Shown: positions 47,660 to 54,704 of the stretch, piece after piece
Numbering within the stretch: the first letter of the stretch is position 1
How the letters are laid out: each line of letters opens with the position of its first letter
DNA from: Acanthacorydalis orientalis
Taxonomy: Eukaryota; Arthropoda; Insecta; Megaloptera; Corydalidae
Direction of reading: 5' to 3'
NCBI GenBank assembly: GCA_034766995.1
Contig: CM068322.1
Coordinates: 32,809,939-32,873,938, forward strand
Length of the DNA: 64,000 bases
Made by a program: the position numbers and the translations under genes
Notes under the pieces: model-generated
What the model was told of the DNA's origin: nothing
Seen by the model: the letters and a program-made list of their open reading frames with translations, nothing else
Database searches by the model: none

Positions 47660-50515
47660 CTTAATGAATTCCAATACAAGTATAAACATTTAACAAGTAA
47701 TCGCATTCATATTTTATATTTCGTTATAAATGCCTTATAGATTCACCCATTCAATTAAAATTATATTCAAAAATTAGATTTTTCATTTGTTGCTCATATT
47801 TGAATAATTGAGTATTTCTATTTATAAACGTACTATCAGCAAGATCTTAAGCATTCAATGCTTTTATGCGATGCAATTTTAAAAATAAATAAATGTATTA
47901 AAAATGTTATTTCAGTTAAAAACATAGTTGATGTGTTCGCTTGAATTTGTATTACAAGTGAAAACAAACAGTGACTAATTCTCCATTAAAAAATATAAAT
48001 AAACCTGAAGCAACATAAACTTTGTAATATAATATGTAAATTAATAATAATCTCAGATATGATTTGAAATCAGTAGAATAATTTCATATAATTTCTGTCA
48101 CGAACTCTATCTTCTAGAACGATAGACATGATATCGTGTGTAGCGAGGGCCTGAGGGGCCCATGCTGGCTTGAGTGCCAAGCGATATACGCTCATGACTC
48201 GCGTCGCTTATATTTCCTGGGGTATTGCTGGGTAAGGAAATTCTCGTTGTTTGGAGCATTTCTACCCCCTCCAGGGGGTCGCCTCTAGCTTTGGGGCCAG
48301 CGGAGCTCCAGGTCGACCAGTGGAGGCCGACCTCTTACTGGCTATCGGGAATGGCTGACGCCAGGTCACTGACCGTCGTCCGCCTCGTGCTGCGCCACCA
48401 GCAGGCTAGGCCGCTGATATTTGCAGTACATGATATATACACAGACTGAAAATTTATACTAGAAATGTTGAATAGAAGATTGAGAGAAGTGCAAATATCT
48501 TTTCATATAGATCTATCGCATTTATAGTATAAACAAGTAAGACAAAGACGGGCAATACGAAATGAAATATGTATAAATAATTAACCACGGTCGTATACAT
48601 AGGTGTCTGGCAACGAATAGCAATTTCAATGATGAAAACGGTATCGCTTGTTGGTCCATTTTTTAATTACGATTTCCGCCATTACGCGACCCCGCCCGTT
48701 GAGGGAAACACTTCTACCTAACTATCCTAATCAAAAAATTTTGGGTTGTATATACAAGATAGACAAGAACAAATTAAATATCTTGGGTTGTATATACAAG
48801 ATAGACAAGAACAAATTAAATATCTTTCAGTGTTAGAGTAGTCACAAAATACATCTGTATTAAAGATATATATTTTATGCTAATGAGCGTGATAAATCAA
48901 TCGTTATCTTTCTCTATCTTGTCACATATAGGTAGACTATGATTTATAACTCCAAAAAAAATAAACAAACCAATATCATTTAAAGGATGTAAAGCCGAGA
49001 GCACATATGCGGCTATTCACCGAAAGCCGAGCAAAATTTAGCCGAACACCGAATGTGTGAATGGTCTGCGAATACGAATGCTTTAACGAATGCTTGGTAT
49101 TCGCTGTTCCCATCCGATGTCGGTCTTTTGTCACTAATCAAAGGGAACGAGCATCTGCATATTGTGAAAGATGCACGTCCTCTACACTAGGTGTATTTGT
49201 TCAGTGCAGATATGCACATCTCGGCCGTTTATTATCGGTCGGCGAAAAACACAAGGCGAACAGCATTCGACGAATAGGCGCATGTGTGGCCCCAGCTTTA
49301 ATATTTGAAAGCTACCCCCTGCATTTAATGTTTGACCGCTATAGAAATGGTTCTGAAGACCGATTTTGCAAATACATTCCATTATTTTTATAACATGTTA
49401 CAGTGTCGCCGATGAGAAAACATGCTATGAAAATCGTTAATTTTTAAATTTTTGATTTTTAATTTAAAATAAACATTGCTTTAAAGTAAAAATAACATGT
49501 TGACTTGTAGGTTTAAGTAAATAAATATTTAGAATTTGACTATATACAAAACTTTATAATTCAATTGTCATTGTTATCGCTAATGTTTACAGACGTTTAT
49601 GCATTTTCCTTAATATTATCAGTCCACAACTTTTGTCAGTAACAAATTTAGCTTTCACTTTTGCACTTTCGATTACAAAACATGTAAAACTGTGTACTGT
49701 TATCTAGCACCCGGCAACGTAACATTTGTTTGCAGGGCGTTGTTCTGTGTTTCTTAAATAATTTATTTATTTAGTATTTTACTAAGTTGGTATTTTAAAT
49801 TGACGAACACTTTTGTGAACATTGTACTAGAATGGTACAATGGTGACAAAATATTGTATATTAAACATTAAAGAAATTACATGAAAGCGGCGATGAATTC
49901 GCATCTTTTTGTATAAATATTTAAATGTTAAAATATGTATCATGCAAACAATGCATGTTAAGTTTTGCTACGGGAATATGAGCAGTAAATAAACTTTACT
50001 TTTATAACCTTAAATTTTTATATTCTTTTTTAAATATTTTTCGTTTAAATTTCATCAAAATAAGACACACACACATATATATATATATAGACACACACAC
50101 ACACATACACACACATTACATACACACACCCACATATACACACTGCTTATTTTTCTTAAAAATCGTTTTTTTAAAACATTTTTTCTTAACGTACTGTTAA
50201 AAAATAAAGTTTTATTTGTTTAAAAGAAAATTAATATCCACATCATTCTGAATGTGTTAAATATCGGTTATTTCTAATAATTAAAGGTAATTGTACAAAA
50301 ACTTCGAATTATTGATATTATTGAGTTCTAGTCAGTGATATTTATGATGCAAATGTAAACAATATGAAACATCGAGTTTAATGTTAATATTTCCATTAGG
50401 TACCGACGATGAGCAACAAGAGTACGACTATTTGGGCGCGTGGGGTCCACGTTTCGACAAGCTAGCCAATATGTACGGTCCTAGTGAAGAGATCGAGCAT
50501 GATGATGAGCCGTAA
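24962..50515 (+). CDS. CadN: Neural cadherin (N-cadherin), 3' part of gene, spliced; 5' exons lie outside window
   Basis: Classical arthropod N-cadherin: a single-pass, calcium-dependent homophilic adhesion receptor of neurons and mesoderm that links to the actin cytoskeleton through p120- and beta-catenin. Exons read from frame and GT-AG sites: 24962-25077, 31621-31785 or 32614-32778, 34015-34152, 34235-37540, 37812-38112, 38212-38401, 40174-40415 or 41970-42205, 43909-44112, 44734-44898, 50400-50515. With the first alternatives they join in one frame for 4,943 nt (2 nt of a split codon, then 1,646 residues and TAA). Module order: cadherin repeats ending in DVNDNPP, DINDNAP, DINDMPP, DINDNKP, DINDNAP and DVNDNKM, a last membrane-proximal cadherin region, EGF, LamG, EGF, LamG, EGF, TM, tail. 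This order and the near-identity to Drosophila CadN that I recognise make the call secure. The upstream repeats, signal peptide and promoter lie 5' of the window. Confidence 0.97.
25112..25169. repeat. (AT)n microsatellite just after an exon donor
   Basis: Begins 34 bp downstream of the CadN donor at 25078. Confidence 0.95.
25331..25842. repeat. Tandem segmental duplication, left copy
   Basis: From ACATTTTTAAATGAATACAT to TATTTATTGTTT, ~510 bp, repeated with roughly 90% identity by eye at 26011-26570. Each copy contains its own (AT)n tract and a partial palindromic-MITE sequence. Confidence 0.88.
25894..26010. repeat. Interrupted (AT)n/(AC) microsatellite
   Basis: Repeats of ATATAC and AT separating the two segmental-duplication copies. 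Confidence 0.95.
26011..26570. repeat. Tandem segmental duplication, right copy
   Basis: Second copy of the 25331-25842 block, separated from it by a compound (AT)n/(AC) microsatellite. Differs by scattered substitutions and a longer internal AT tract. Confidence 0.88.
26150..26231. repeat. Interrupted (AT)n microsatellite
   Basis: AT repeats with ATAC and ATGT interruptions inside the right duplication copy. Confidence 0.95.
26938..27308. mobile_element. Palindromic MITE-like family, best full-length copy
   Basis: Left end CAGTTCTGACACTCACTAAA and the reverse complement of the right end (...TTTAGCCACAGTATCAGAACT) are inverted repeats of ~75 bp that include TTTGTACTCC-CAAACCAC type blocks. 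A shared core reads GAAGATGACAGTGTCGACAT. No coding capacity. Many degraded copies occur in CadN introns. Confidence 0.65.
27752..27807. repeat. (AT)n microsatellite
   Basis: Uninterrupted. Confidence 0.95.
28912..29145. mobile_element. Palindromic MITE-like family, copy
   Basis: Left end CTGTGGCTAAGTTCACTTTC, CACAGATGAATTTTACAC, reversed core CATTTCGACGAGCATTC, and right end GAAAATTCATTTATGAAGAT. Confidence 0.5.
30217..30251. repeat. (AT)n microsatellite
   Basis: Uninterrupted. Confidence 0.95.
30575..30828. mobile_element. Palindromic MITE-like family, copy
   Basis: Left end TTTTCACAAATGAACTATTT, core GAAGATGTTATCTACATCGA, and right end TTTAGCTACAATGTCAGAAC. Confidence 0.5.
31189..31254. 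repeat. (AT)n microsatellite
   Basis: AT repeats with one GT interruption; flanked on both sides by ATGTATGTTAATTA-like sequence. Confidence 0.95.
31466..31507. repeat. (AT)n microsatellite
   Basis: Lies ~110 bp upstream of the first mutually exclusive exon. Confidence 0.95.
31621..31785 (+). CDS. CadN: CadN mutually exclusive exon, copy a
   Basis: 165 nt, 55 codons, phase 0 at both ends. It begins [14 protein letters not shown] and completes a cadherin repeat with the calcium linker DVNDNPP, then starts the next repeat. Acceptor is ...AAACTAG; donor CAG|GTGCTC is a weak U1 match. It has the same length, phase and position in the fold as the exon at 32614, so the two are alternatives. It corresponds to one of the duplicated exon pairs known in Drosophila CadN, from memory the exon 13 pair. 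Confidence 0.94.
31786..32613 (+). other. CadN: Intron between the mutually exclusive exons
   Basis: 828 nt, less AT-rich than the flanking introns. It contains four GCATG words (31842, 31981, 32095, 32510), the core of RBFOX-type splicing sites, and a GGCGA/TCGCC hairpin (31816-31828) just after the first donor. The open frame at 32406-32606 lacks protein-like features. Confidence 0.7.
32614..32778 (+). CDS. CadN: CadN mutually exclusive exon, copy b
   Basis: 165 nt, 55 codons, phase 0 at both ends, reading [14 protein letters not shown] to PYPFRLMQ. It is homologous along its whole length to the exon at 31621 but well diverged in its second half. The calcium-linker motif reads DVNDLPP rather than DVNDNPP. 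The acceptor (GAACCGTAG) lacks a good pyrimidine tract; donor CAG|GTATTT. Splicing both copies together would keep the frame and add 55 residues, so exclusion must be regulated rather than enforced by frameshift. Confidence 0.92.
32779..34014 (+). other. CadN: CadN intron, 1.2 kb
   Basis: AT-rich intron after the second mutually exclusive exon. Nothing beyond simple A/T tracts seen. Confidence 0.85.
34015..34152 (+). CDS. CadN: CadN exon: cadherin repeat segment
   Basis: 138 nt, 46 codons, phase 0 both ends. It encodes VTATDGDKD through [11 protein letters not shown], the first half of a cadherin repeat with the usual ATDxD calcium motif. Acceptor GTAG, donor AAG|GTAAAT. The next intron is only 82 nt, against several kb for the preceding ones. 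Confidence 0.96.
34235..37540 (+). CDS. CadN: CadN giant exon: cadherin repeats, membrane-proximal region, EGF, LamG, EGF
   Basis: A single 3,306-nt exon of 1,102 codons, phase 0 at both ends. It begins [11 protein letters not shown]. In order it holds the rest of one cadherin repeat to DINDNAP (about residues 38-44), then repeats ending in DINDMPP, DINDNKP, DINDNAP and DVNDNKM, then a last cadherin repeat without a linker motif. The non-chordate classic-cadherin membrane-proximal region follows ([13 protein letters not shown] onward), then a cysteine-rich EGF (CHNGGRC...[12 protein letters not shown]), a laminin-G domain ([12 protein letters not shown]...FDGCVRNL), a second EGF (CWEHGTC...[12 protein letters not shown]) and the start of the second laminin-G. 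GC content is clearly above the surroundings. Antisense open frames here are shadows of this coding sequence. Donor GAA|GTAAGT. Confidence 0.98.
37812..38112 (+). CDS. CadN: CadN exon: second laminin-G domain
   Basis: 301 nt. It starts [15 protein letters not shown] and continues the laminin-G domain begun in the previous exon; W in [10 protein letters not shown] and the [10 protein letters not shown] segment are typical. Starts in phase 0, ends with one base of a split Gly codon. Acceptor TTCTTAG; donor AAAG|GTATTC. The read-through open frame past 38112 is intron. Confidence 0.95.
38212..38401 (+). CDS. CadN: CadN exon: end of laminin-G 2 and start of last EGF
   Basis: 190 nt reading [20 protein letters not shown] to DLWNEYECT. 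It closes the second laminin-G domain and opens the cysteine-rich EGF before the membrane ([18 protein letters not shown]). It ends in phase 2 (AC|GTAAGT); both downstream alternative exons begin with T and restore Thr-Cys. This exon is therefore the branch point for the alternative transmembrane exons. Confidence 0.95.
38402..40173 (+). other. CadN: CadN intron, 1.8 kb
   Basis: AT-rich intron before the alternative transmembrane exons. Open frames on both strands near 39727-40131 are A/T-driven and unlike any known protein. No repeat or exon identified. Confidence 0.8.
40174..40415 (+). CDS. CadN: CadN alternative EGF + transmembrane exon, copy a
   Basis: 242 nt. After the split Thr it reads [20 protein letters not shown], an EGF ([12 protein letters not shown]...[12 protein letters not shown]), then the start of the transmembrane helix ([17 protein letters not shown]). 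It ends in phase 1 at a weak donor, CTCG|GTTAGC. It can splice to the tail exon at 43909 (completing [13 protein letters not shown]) or to a candidate short terminal exon at 40789. It corresponds to one member of the Drosophila CadN alternative transmembrane exon pair (18A/18B). Confidence 0.94.
40789..40823 (+). CDS. CadN: Candidate CadN alternative terminal exon giving a tail-less isoform
   Basis: A T-rich tract ending TTTGCAG precedes this segment. Joined to the phase-1 end of the exon at 40174, it reads [11 protein letters not shown] and then TGA (40821-40823). The new residues extend the hydrophobic helix and end in three lysines, a normal membrane stop-transfer, so the product would be anchored but lack all p120- and beta-catenin-binding sequence. 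An AATAAA lies at 41108-41113. The other transmembrane exon (41970) is downstream, so only the first variant could use it. This is inferred from splice-site quality, phase and sense; no transcript was seen. Confidence 0.6.
40824..41969 (+). other. CadN: Intron / possible 3' UTR of the tail-less isoform
   Basis: If the exon at 40789 is real, its 3' UTR runs from 40824 to a site after AATAAA at 41108-41113. The rest is intron with a degraded MITE copy (~41340-41530). Confidence 0.5.
41970..42205 (+). CDS. CadN: CadN alternative EGF + transmembrane exon, copy b
   Basis: 236 nt, the same phase as the exon at 40174 but two codons shorter. It begins [18 protein letters not shown], has an EGF (CLNGGQC...[12 protein letters not shown]), a longer juxtamembrane stretch ([14 protein letters not shown]) and a different helix ([13 protein letters not shown]). 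Acceptor TTATCCAG; donor CTAA|GTAAGT, much stronger than that of copy a. It joins the tail exon as [10 protein letters not shown]. In Drosophila the transmembrane variants differ in adhesive strength; the same is likely here. Confidence 0.93.
42206..43908 (+). other. CadN: CadN intron, 1.7 kb
   Basis: AT-rich intron between the second transmembrane exon and the tail exon, with a MITE copy at about 42770-43170. No coding signal. Confidence 0.8.
42770..43170. mobile_element. Palindromic MITE-like family, copy
   Basis: Left end ACTGTGACTGAATTCACTTT, the reversed core CATTTCGATGACGATACC, and a second core in the other orientation (GATGACATCTCGATTGAA), ending in eroded right-end sequence. Confidence 0.45.
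43909..44112 (+). CDS. CadN: CadN exon: end of TM helix and juxtamembrane tail
   Basis: 204 nt. It completes the transmembrane helix ([19 protein letters not shown]) and encodes the juxtamembrane region [20 protein letters not shown], the p120-catenin-binding segment in classical cadherins, then [23 protein letters not shown]. Acceptor TTTTCTTAG; donor CAT|GTGAGT. Ends in phase 1. Confidence 0.95.
44113..44733 (+). other. CadN: CadN intron, 0.6 kb
   Basis: AT-rich intron between the two cytoplasmic-tail exons; nothing else seen. Confidence 0.85.
44734..44898 (+). CDS. CadN: CadN exon: catenin-binding tail
   Basis: 165 nt reading (Y)[20 protein letters not shown], then [20 protein letters not shown] and [10 protein letters not shown]. 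The [19 protein letters not shown] stretch is the conserved beta-catenin (Armadillo)-binding core. Acceptor ATTTACAG, donor TCAG|GTGAGA, ends in phase 1. The following intron is about 5.5 kb and contains a possible 9-nt microexon. Confidence 0.95.
45511..45519 (+). CDS. CadN: Candidate 9-nt CadN microexon
   Basis: The nine bases GAGGACAAG are preceded by a pyrimidine-rich stretch ending TTTATCAG and followed by the strong donor GTAACT. Inserted between the phase-1 ends of the exons at 44898 and 50400 they keep the frame and add Gly-Gly-Gln, giving ...LASGGQGTDDEQ. It sits inside the catenin-binding tail. Fit of both splice sites, phase and length divisible by three are the only evidence, and a 9-nt match of this sort can arise by chance in a 5.5-kb intron. 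Confidence 0.4.
47594..47654. repeat. (AT)n microsatellite
   Basis: Uninterrupted. Confidence 0.95.
48120..48430. mobile_element. GC-rich insert, probable transposable-element fragment
   Basis: About 310 bp with GC far above the ~25-30% of the intron (for example GGGCCTGAGGGGCCC, CCCCCTCCAGGGGG, CTGCGCCACCAGCAGG). No splice sites or cadherin frame fit. The open frame 48225-48449 matches nothing I know. I cannot name the family. Confidence 0.4.
48741..48824. repeat. 42-bp perfect tandem duplication
   Basis: Two identical 42-bp copies (48741-48782, 48783-48824) beginning TTGGGTTGTATATACAAG. The start contains the palindrome TTGTATATACAA. Confidence 0.9.
48992..49298. mobile_element. 307-bp non-autonomous TIR element (MITE)
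   Basis: Left end AAGCCGAGAGCACATATGCG and the reverse complement of the right end (49272-49298) agree at about 22 of 28 aligned positions, and weaker symmetry extends to ~60 bp. TA flanks both ends (48990-48991 and 49299-49300); TAA can also be read on both sides. TA suggests Tc1/mariner, TWA would suggest PIF/Harbinger. The 110-residue open frame overlapping it is not protein-like. Confidence 0.7.
50068..50142. repeat. (CA)n/(TA)n compound microsatellite
   Basis: CA repeats on both sides of a short AT tract, in the last CadN intron. Confidence 0.9.
50400..50515 (+). CDS. CadN: CadN last coding exon
   Basis: 116 coding nt reading [20 protein letters not shown], then KLANMYGP and a short acidic end ([10 protein letters not shown]), TAA at 50513-50515. 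The [15 protein letters not shown] segment is the last conserved block of classical cadherin tails and forms part of the beta-catenin interface. Acceptor TTCCATTAG. The last ~10 residues are lineage-specific. Confidence 0.96.
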
Positions 50516-50588
50516 AGCAGCTGTATCTTCGTCGAGTCATCAGTTACTTCCGGTTTTTATTTTTTATCACCCACTGAGATGTCAAGAA

Positions 50589-50617
50589 AATAAATTTAAA
50601 AAAATATATATAATAAA
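50589..50617 (+). terminator. Proximal CadN poly(A) signals
   Basis: Two AATAAA hexamers (50589-50594 and 50612-50617) lie 74-100 nt after the stop codon. They would give a very short 3' UTR. Confidence 0.4.
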
Positions 50618-51921
50618 CGTATACACACAAACACATCCACGATAACACTCACGACACATTGAAAAAAAATTATATAAAGACATGATAATAACACTCGAGT
50701 CAATTTCTGTATGATACAGCTCGTTACGTTTAGCGTTTAGTTTTTACTATCTCTTTAGCTTTAAACCGAATTGTTTGACTGTATACTCGCGTGGCGAACA
50801 TCTTTTCTGACGGTTCTCACGTCGACGTCTTATTGATATCGTTGATCCTTTTTACGTTCGCCCTAGTAGCAGAATATTCGTTTCAAAGCACGTTTACAGT
50901 TTTCGTGTATCTTCTATCTCTCTTTCTCTCATTAAATAAGTACTTGTTAGGATTTGTATTCGTGACCTGTTACAAACGTTATCGGATTATCATTATTGTT
51001 TTAATTTTAATTTATGAACTTAGGCCGCGCGGTGAAATTTCAACACTTCAAACGCGACGTATCGTCTGTATCCGACGTGTGCGTCGAGTGTGGAAATTTC
51101 AACAGAGGTCGTATAGAAAAAGGCCTGTACTGAATTGAATTCACTGCGTTCACGACGATACGAGTTCTTTTATCGAAAACAGTCAACCCGCTCCTCCCGG
51201 TGATTCGTTCGACACGACGAACGGATGAGACGAGCTCGTGTTTCTATTTTCCGATTTCACGAGTACTTTTAGACTTTTGTATACGTTTGTATTTAAAAAA
51301 AAAGAGTATGAAAAGCGTTCGTAAGTAATACCAAAGATATTCATGTACATAATCTTGTTATTTCAATTTTAATTTATCTAGCATATTAAATAGTTAGTAT
51401 TATTATTAGAACACTTTACACTTTTAAATGAAGCGTTACCTTAAACTAAACTTAAACACTATTTAACAATTGTATAAATAATGATTTCATGTAATACGAT
51501 GTTGCAGTAGTTAGTGAATTAATAATTTTCAACTCTTAAATTCTGCATGTGTGAATATTTAGTCAGTGTTAAACGTTATCCACTGATTCATTTATCGATC
51601 GTATATTTATTTACCCCATTCAAATATTCATAATTGATTCTTATTTCATTTAAAGTGCATTTTTTTATTCTGCTTTTTTATTTATCCACGTCAGGGATTA
51701 GCATAAGTTTACATTAAATCTAACTGAAGAGATTTTGTACGGGCCTTAATTTAAATGTGTATTATATCTATATAAAGCTAGTCAATTTTCGAATTCGATA
51801 AACCGATAATCGCTTTGAAAGGTTTATGACTACGAGCATTACGTTAAGTATTCCTCATCAAAATAATCCTCACTACTTTGTAAGAACGATTCGCAGTATT
51901 CGATTCCTCATCTCGCCTGAC

Positions 51922-51945
51922 CTGTCGTTCTAGACCGAACGACAG
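51922..51945 (+). other. Perfect 9-bp hairpin in CadN 3' UTR
   Basis: CTGTCGTTC (51922-51930) pairs exactly with GAACGACAG (51937-51945) across a 6-nt loop. It is a candidate structured RNA element. Confidence 0.55.
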
Positions 51946-51989
51946 CGACGGATGAAGATGACACTTCTGTCCCTTAGTGATGTAGTTGA

Positions 51990-52012
51990 GTTCGATTCGT
52001 CTCGAATCGAAC
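51990..52012 (+). other. Perfect 10-bp hairpin in CadN 3' UTR
   Basis: GTTCGATTCG (51990-51999) pairs exactly with CGAATCGAAC (52003-52012) across a 3-nt TCT loop, 45 nt after the previous hairpin. Confidence 0.55.
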
Positions 52013-53301
52013 GTCTTAGATCGTGAATATTTTTTTCTTGTATCCGGTGTGCTGTGTGTACGGATAGTGACGTCACAAATAATGTCAATTAAATTATTAA
52101 AAGGCGTACTATTTCACAACTATCGATGCATGTTCTTGTACTCGATTTTATAAGGAAAGTTCGGCAGTTTTTATTAATTATACTAAAAGTGATCTATTCA
52201 AGTAAAAGGACTGAATTTACATTCCAAATTCATAAATCTGCAGCCGGTCACGTTTAACAATTGTTTAAACCCTGAACTAAATCAGACAGGCTGTAAAGTT
52301 TTCATGAAAACTAATTTTTTAAAAAATCCTACAGACCGTAATTAATGTCTGTATTAATTCATTATATAACTGATTACATAGTCTGTTACGATTTTATAAG
52401 AAAGTTTTGATTTTGTTTGTTTTGAAATCAATTCATTATACGAGTCAGAGTTTATAGTAAACGTACCTTTTTTAATCATAATAATTCAAGTATCTTCTTT
52501 TAAAAAAAATTCAATATTAAGTGAGATACTAACATGAGATATTTATATAAAACTGTTACCAAACACTTTCCTAAATTAGTTTTCGTTAATTGTTATGATA
52601 CACGGATACAAAAAAATGTCACCGATTCCTAAGTATTCATTGTATTTGTATATATAGGTTTGTAGTTAACTTTTGAGTAGCCCGTCGCTATCATAAATGC
52701 ACGTACTGTGGCTTTCGGGCCCATCGTGTCGATTCGCATAAAAAAGGGTGAAGCGTAAAGCTCCGCTCAAAGTCAAACCGATGACTGCTATTATATGTAA
52801 GAAGTGTGGGTGAGAAGTCATGGTGTTATTAAAAACCTGTGACGAAAGTGCGATTGGATCTCACATCCTCTAATTATAAAAATTAAAAGTATAGTTAGTC
52901 ATGATATTAATGAAATAAAAAAATCCCTGTACATAAACACGTTGGTAAGTGTTTTTAAGGAAAACAAAACAGCACGTTCAGTATTCGATACAGCGCCAGT
53001 ATTTGTTTAAGTATCTCGCCCATCCCCGTAACTTTTACGTATATTACAAAAAATATATATATATATATAAATATACATGTAAGTACAGTTTTGTTTGTAA
53101 GTAGAATCTATAACTTTCCCTCCGTTGAACTTGTGAGCGAGCGGACGACTGATTAGTTTGAACGATGTGCGTGTCTATATTGTAGTATATTATTATATAC
53201 ATTGTACTTTAAAACGTTCAAATATTATTATATATGAAAAGAAAAAGCCATTTACTCATTTCTATTATTAAGTCATCTTATCTCCATTTATAAAAAAAGT
53301 A

Positions 53302-53418
53302 AATAAATAAAATAACGTAATGTAGATTTATGCACCAGTCAAATTTTTTGTACAATATTATTTATAAATAAGTACTATTGATTCAAAATGATCCATTTTA
53401 TTTGATTTGTGAAATAAA
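53302..53418 (+). terminator. Distal CadN poly(A) signals
   Basis: AATAAA at 53302-53307 and 53413-53418, about 2.8-2.9 kb after the stop. These are the last good signals before the convergent ADO gene and the likeliest ends of a long neuronal 3' UTR. Confidence 0.4.
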
Positions 53419-53710
53419 TATTTAAAAATTAATTACATGTATTATTTATTTTCTTATCAGAACAGAAACCCTTCCCTGAATAAACTGTTTCTACTGCCAC
53501 CTGTATCAAGTAATGGAAGGAAAGAGACTAAACAGTGTTAAATGAAAACTACTGACTATTGGAAATTAAATAATTTTATTCATTTAGACAGATATAGTGA
53601 AACATTGTGCCTAGTATCAGAAACATTTATAAAAATAATTTAAAACGATACTTATTGTTGTAAGACAATTTATATACTAGAATATATTATAAATATAATT
53701 TCTCTCTTCG

Positions 53711-53716
53711 TTTATT
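53711..53716 (-). terminator. Possible ADO poly(A) signal
   Basis: TTTATT on the + strand is AATAAA on the - strand, about 260 nt after the ADO stop. Other copies lie further on (for example near 53,572), so the exact end is uncertain. Confidence 0.35.
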
Positions 53717-53975
53717 ATAGAATTTACAATTTTTTGCTTATAAGTTGTATTCATGCGACCTATAAGAACAGTTAAATAAAGATTAAAAACATTAAGAATA
53801 TTCAAAAAAAAATACTTTATGAATATTTTTACTACATGCATTTATACTAATTAGCTCCTAACAAAATAGTCTCTTTAATCAAATGTTCAACTGCATAATA
53901 GAAAGTCGCACTACTTTCTAACATAATACACTAGAGTTCAACTCTGAACAAGAATTAATTCATCACAGTAATAGA

Positions 53976-54704
53976 TTAAGAGTCAAACAATTCATCGACA
54001 GATTTGTTAAAAAGTTTCGGCCCTAAGTACGGTGCTTTATCACTCCAAAAATACGACGGTGGAGGAATTTCACTCAACTGATAAACGTTGCCTAATACTT
54101 GTCGAACCGCTTTGTAGTATCTGCACTTTCTCGGGCCGTTCCCGAGGATAATCGTGTCGTACGGAGGCGCAAGTACATCTAAAAAAGCTGCCGGCCCGTC
54201 GATACTTTCGATCTCGTGTAGATTATTGAAATTCGGTTCTAGGATACACGCTTCAGATGTCGAGTCCACAATCAGATCTTTCATTTTTTCAGCCAACACC
54301 ACATCCTCGTCTATAGAATCAGTCGGTTCTTGTTGGATTTCTAACACTTGTTTCGTTTTCAAAGAAAAACTTTTTATCCTGATTTTTCCAGAAATCACTT
54401 TCAGTAATCCGTACATTTCCGGGTGATTATGTAGAGGTATTTTCATTTTCGGACGTAAAATGAAAATGCATATATTTACATACCGATCTTCGTATACTTG
54501 TATGTAGGTGGATGGTGCTCGTATTTGATTTGATGAGGACTCATCTTTAGTATTTTTAATGTCTAGATTCACATGTTCACTGGTTAATTTATCTAAAAGA
54601 AGTTTCAAGGTATACAAGTTTTCCAAAAAGGTTTCTGTACGTGACGGTTCTTTAAATGTCTGTAAAGATAATTTAAGTACGGAACTAATGTAACTTAAAA
54701 CCAT
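53976..54704 (-). CDS. ADO: 2-aminoethanethiol (cysteamine) / N-terminal cysteine dioxygenase
   Basis: 242 residues, intronless. PCO/ADO-family thiol dioxygenase: a non-haem Fe(II) cupin enzyme that adds O2 to the thiol of cysteamine (to hypotaurine) and of N-terminal cysteines of proteins, acting as an oxygen sensor in the cytosol. The cupin motif IPLHNHPEMYGLLKV supplies iron ligands His92 and His94; NLHEIESIDGPAAFLDVLAP supplies the third, His163. PRKCRYYKAV carries Cys194 and Tyr196, matching the Cys-Tyr pair cross-linked in human ADO. Length is slightly below the human ~270. The ATG at 54702-54704 is the first in frame and follows an AT-rich leader. It is convergent with CadN and divergent from the C2orf42 homologue 445 bp away. 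All key residues are intact. Confidence 0.95.
   Translation of the reverse strand: MVLSYISSVLKLSLQTFKEPSRTETFLENLYTLKLLLDKLTSEHVNLDIKNTKDESSSNQIRAPSTYIQVYEDRYVNICIFILRPKMKIPLHNHPEMYGLLKVISGKIRIKSFSLKTKQVLEIQQEPTDSIDEDVVLAEKMKDLIVDSTSEACILEPNFNNLHEIESIDGPAAFLDVLAPPYDTIILGNGPRKCRYYKAVRQVLGNVYQLSEIPPPSYFWSDKAPYLGPKLFNKSVDELFDS

Larger units (their letters stand above)
44899..50399 (+). other. CadN: CadN last intron, 5.5 kb
   Basis: Holds the candidate microexon (45511), a degraded MITE (~47195-47340), an (AT)n tract, a GC-rich foreign-looking block (48120-48430), a 42-bp duplication (48741-48824), a 307-bp TIR element (48992-49298) and a CA/TA microsatellite near 50,070. Open frames in it fall inside mobile DNA. 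Confidence 0.75.
50516..53430 (+). other. CadN: Probable long CadN 3' UTR
   Basis: No gene is visible between the CadN stop and the 3' side of ADO. Poly(A) signals AATAAA occur early (50589-50594, 50612-50617) and late (53302-53307, 53413-53418), allowing short and long 3' UTRs. The segment to ~52.1 kb is less AT-rich than the introns and contains two perfect hairpins (51922-51945 and 51990-52012) and Pumilio-type TGTANATA words (for example 51343 and near 52648). UTR extent is inferred; an open frame at 50791-51138 inside it shows no recognisable protein features. Confidence 0.5.

Noticed and set aside
49061..49393. 110-codon open frame on the + strand
   Set aside because: Overlaps the 307-bp TIR element, with no protein-like pattern; an antisense frame also exists over the same DNA.
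50791..51138. 115-codon open frame after CadN
   Set aside because: Lies in the 3' UTR; hydrophobic start then Arg-rich end, no recognisable family, no separate promoter or poly(A) arrangement seen.
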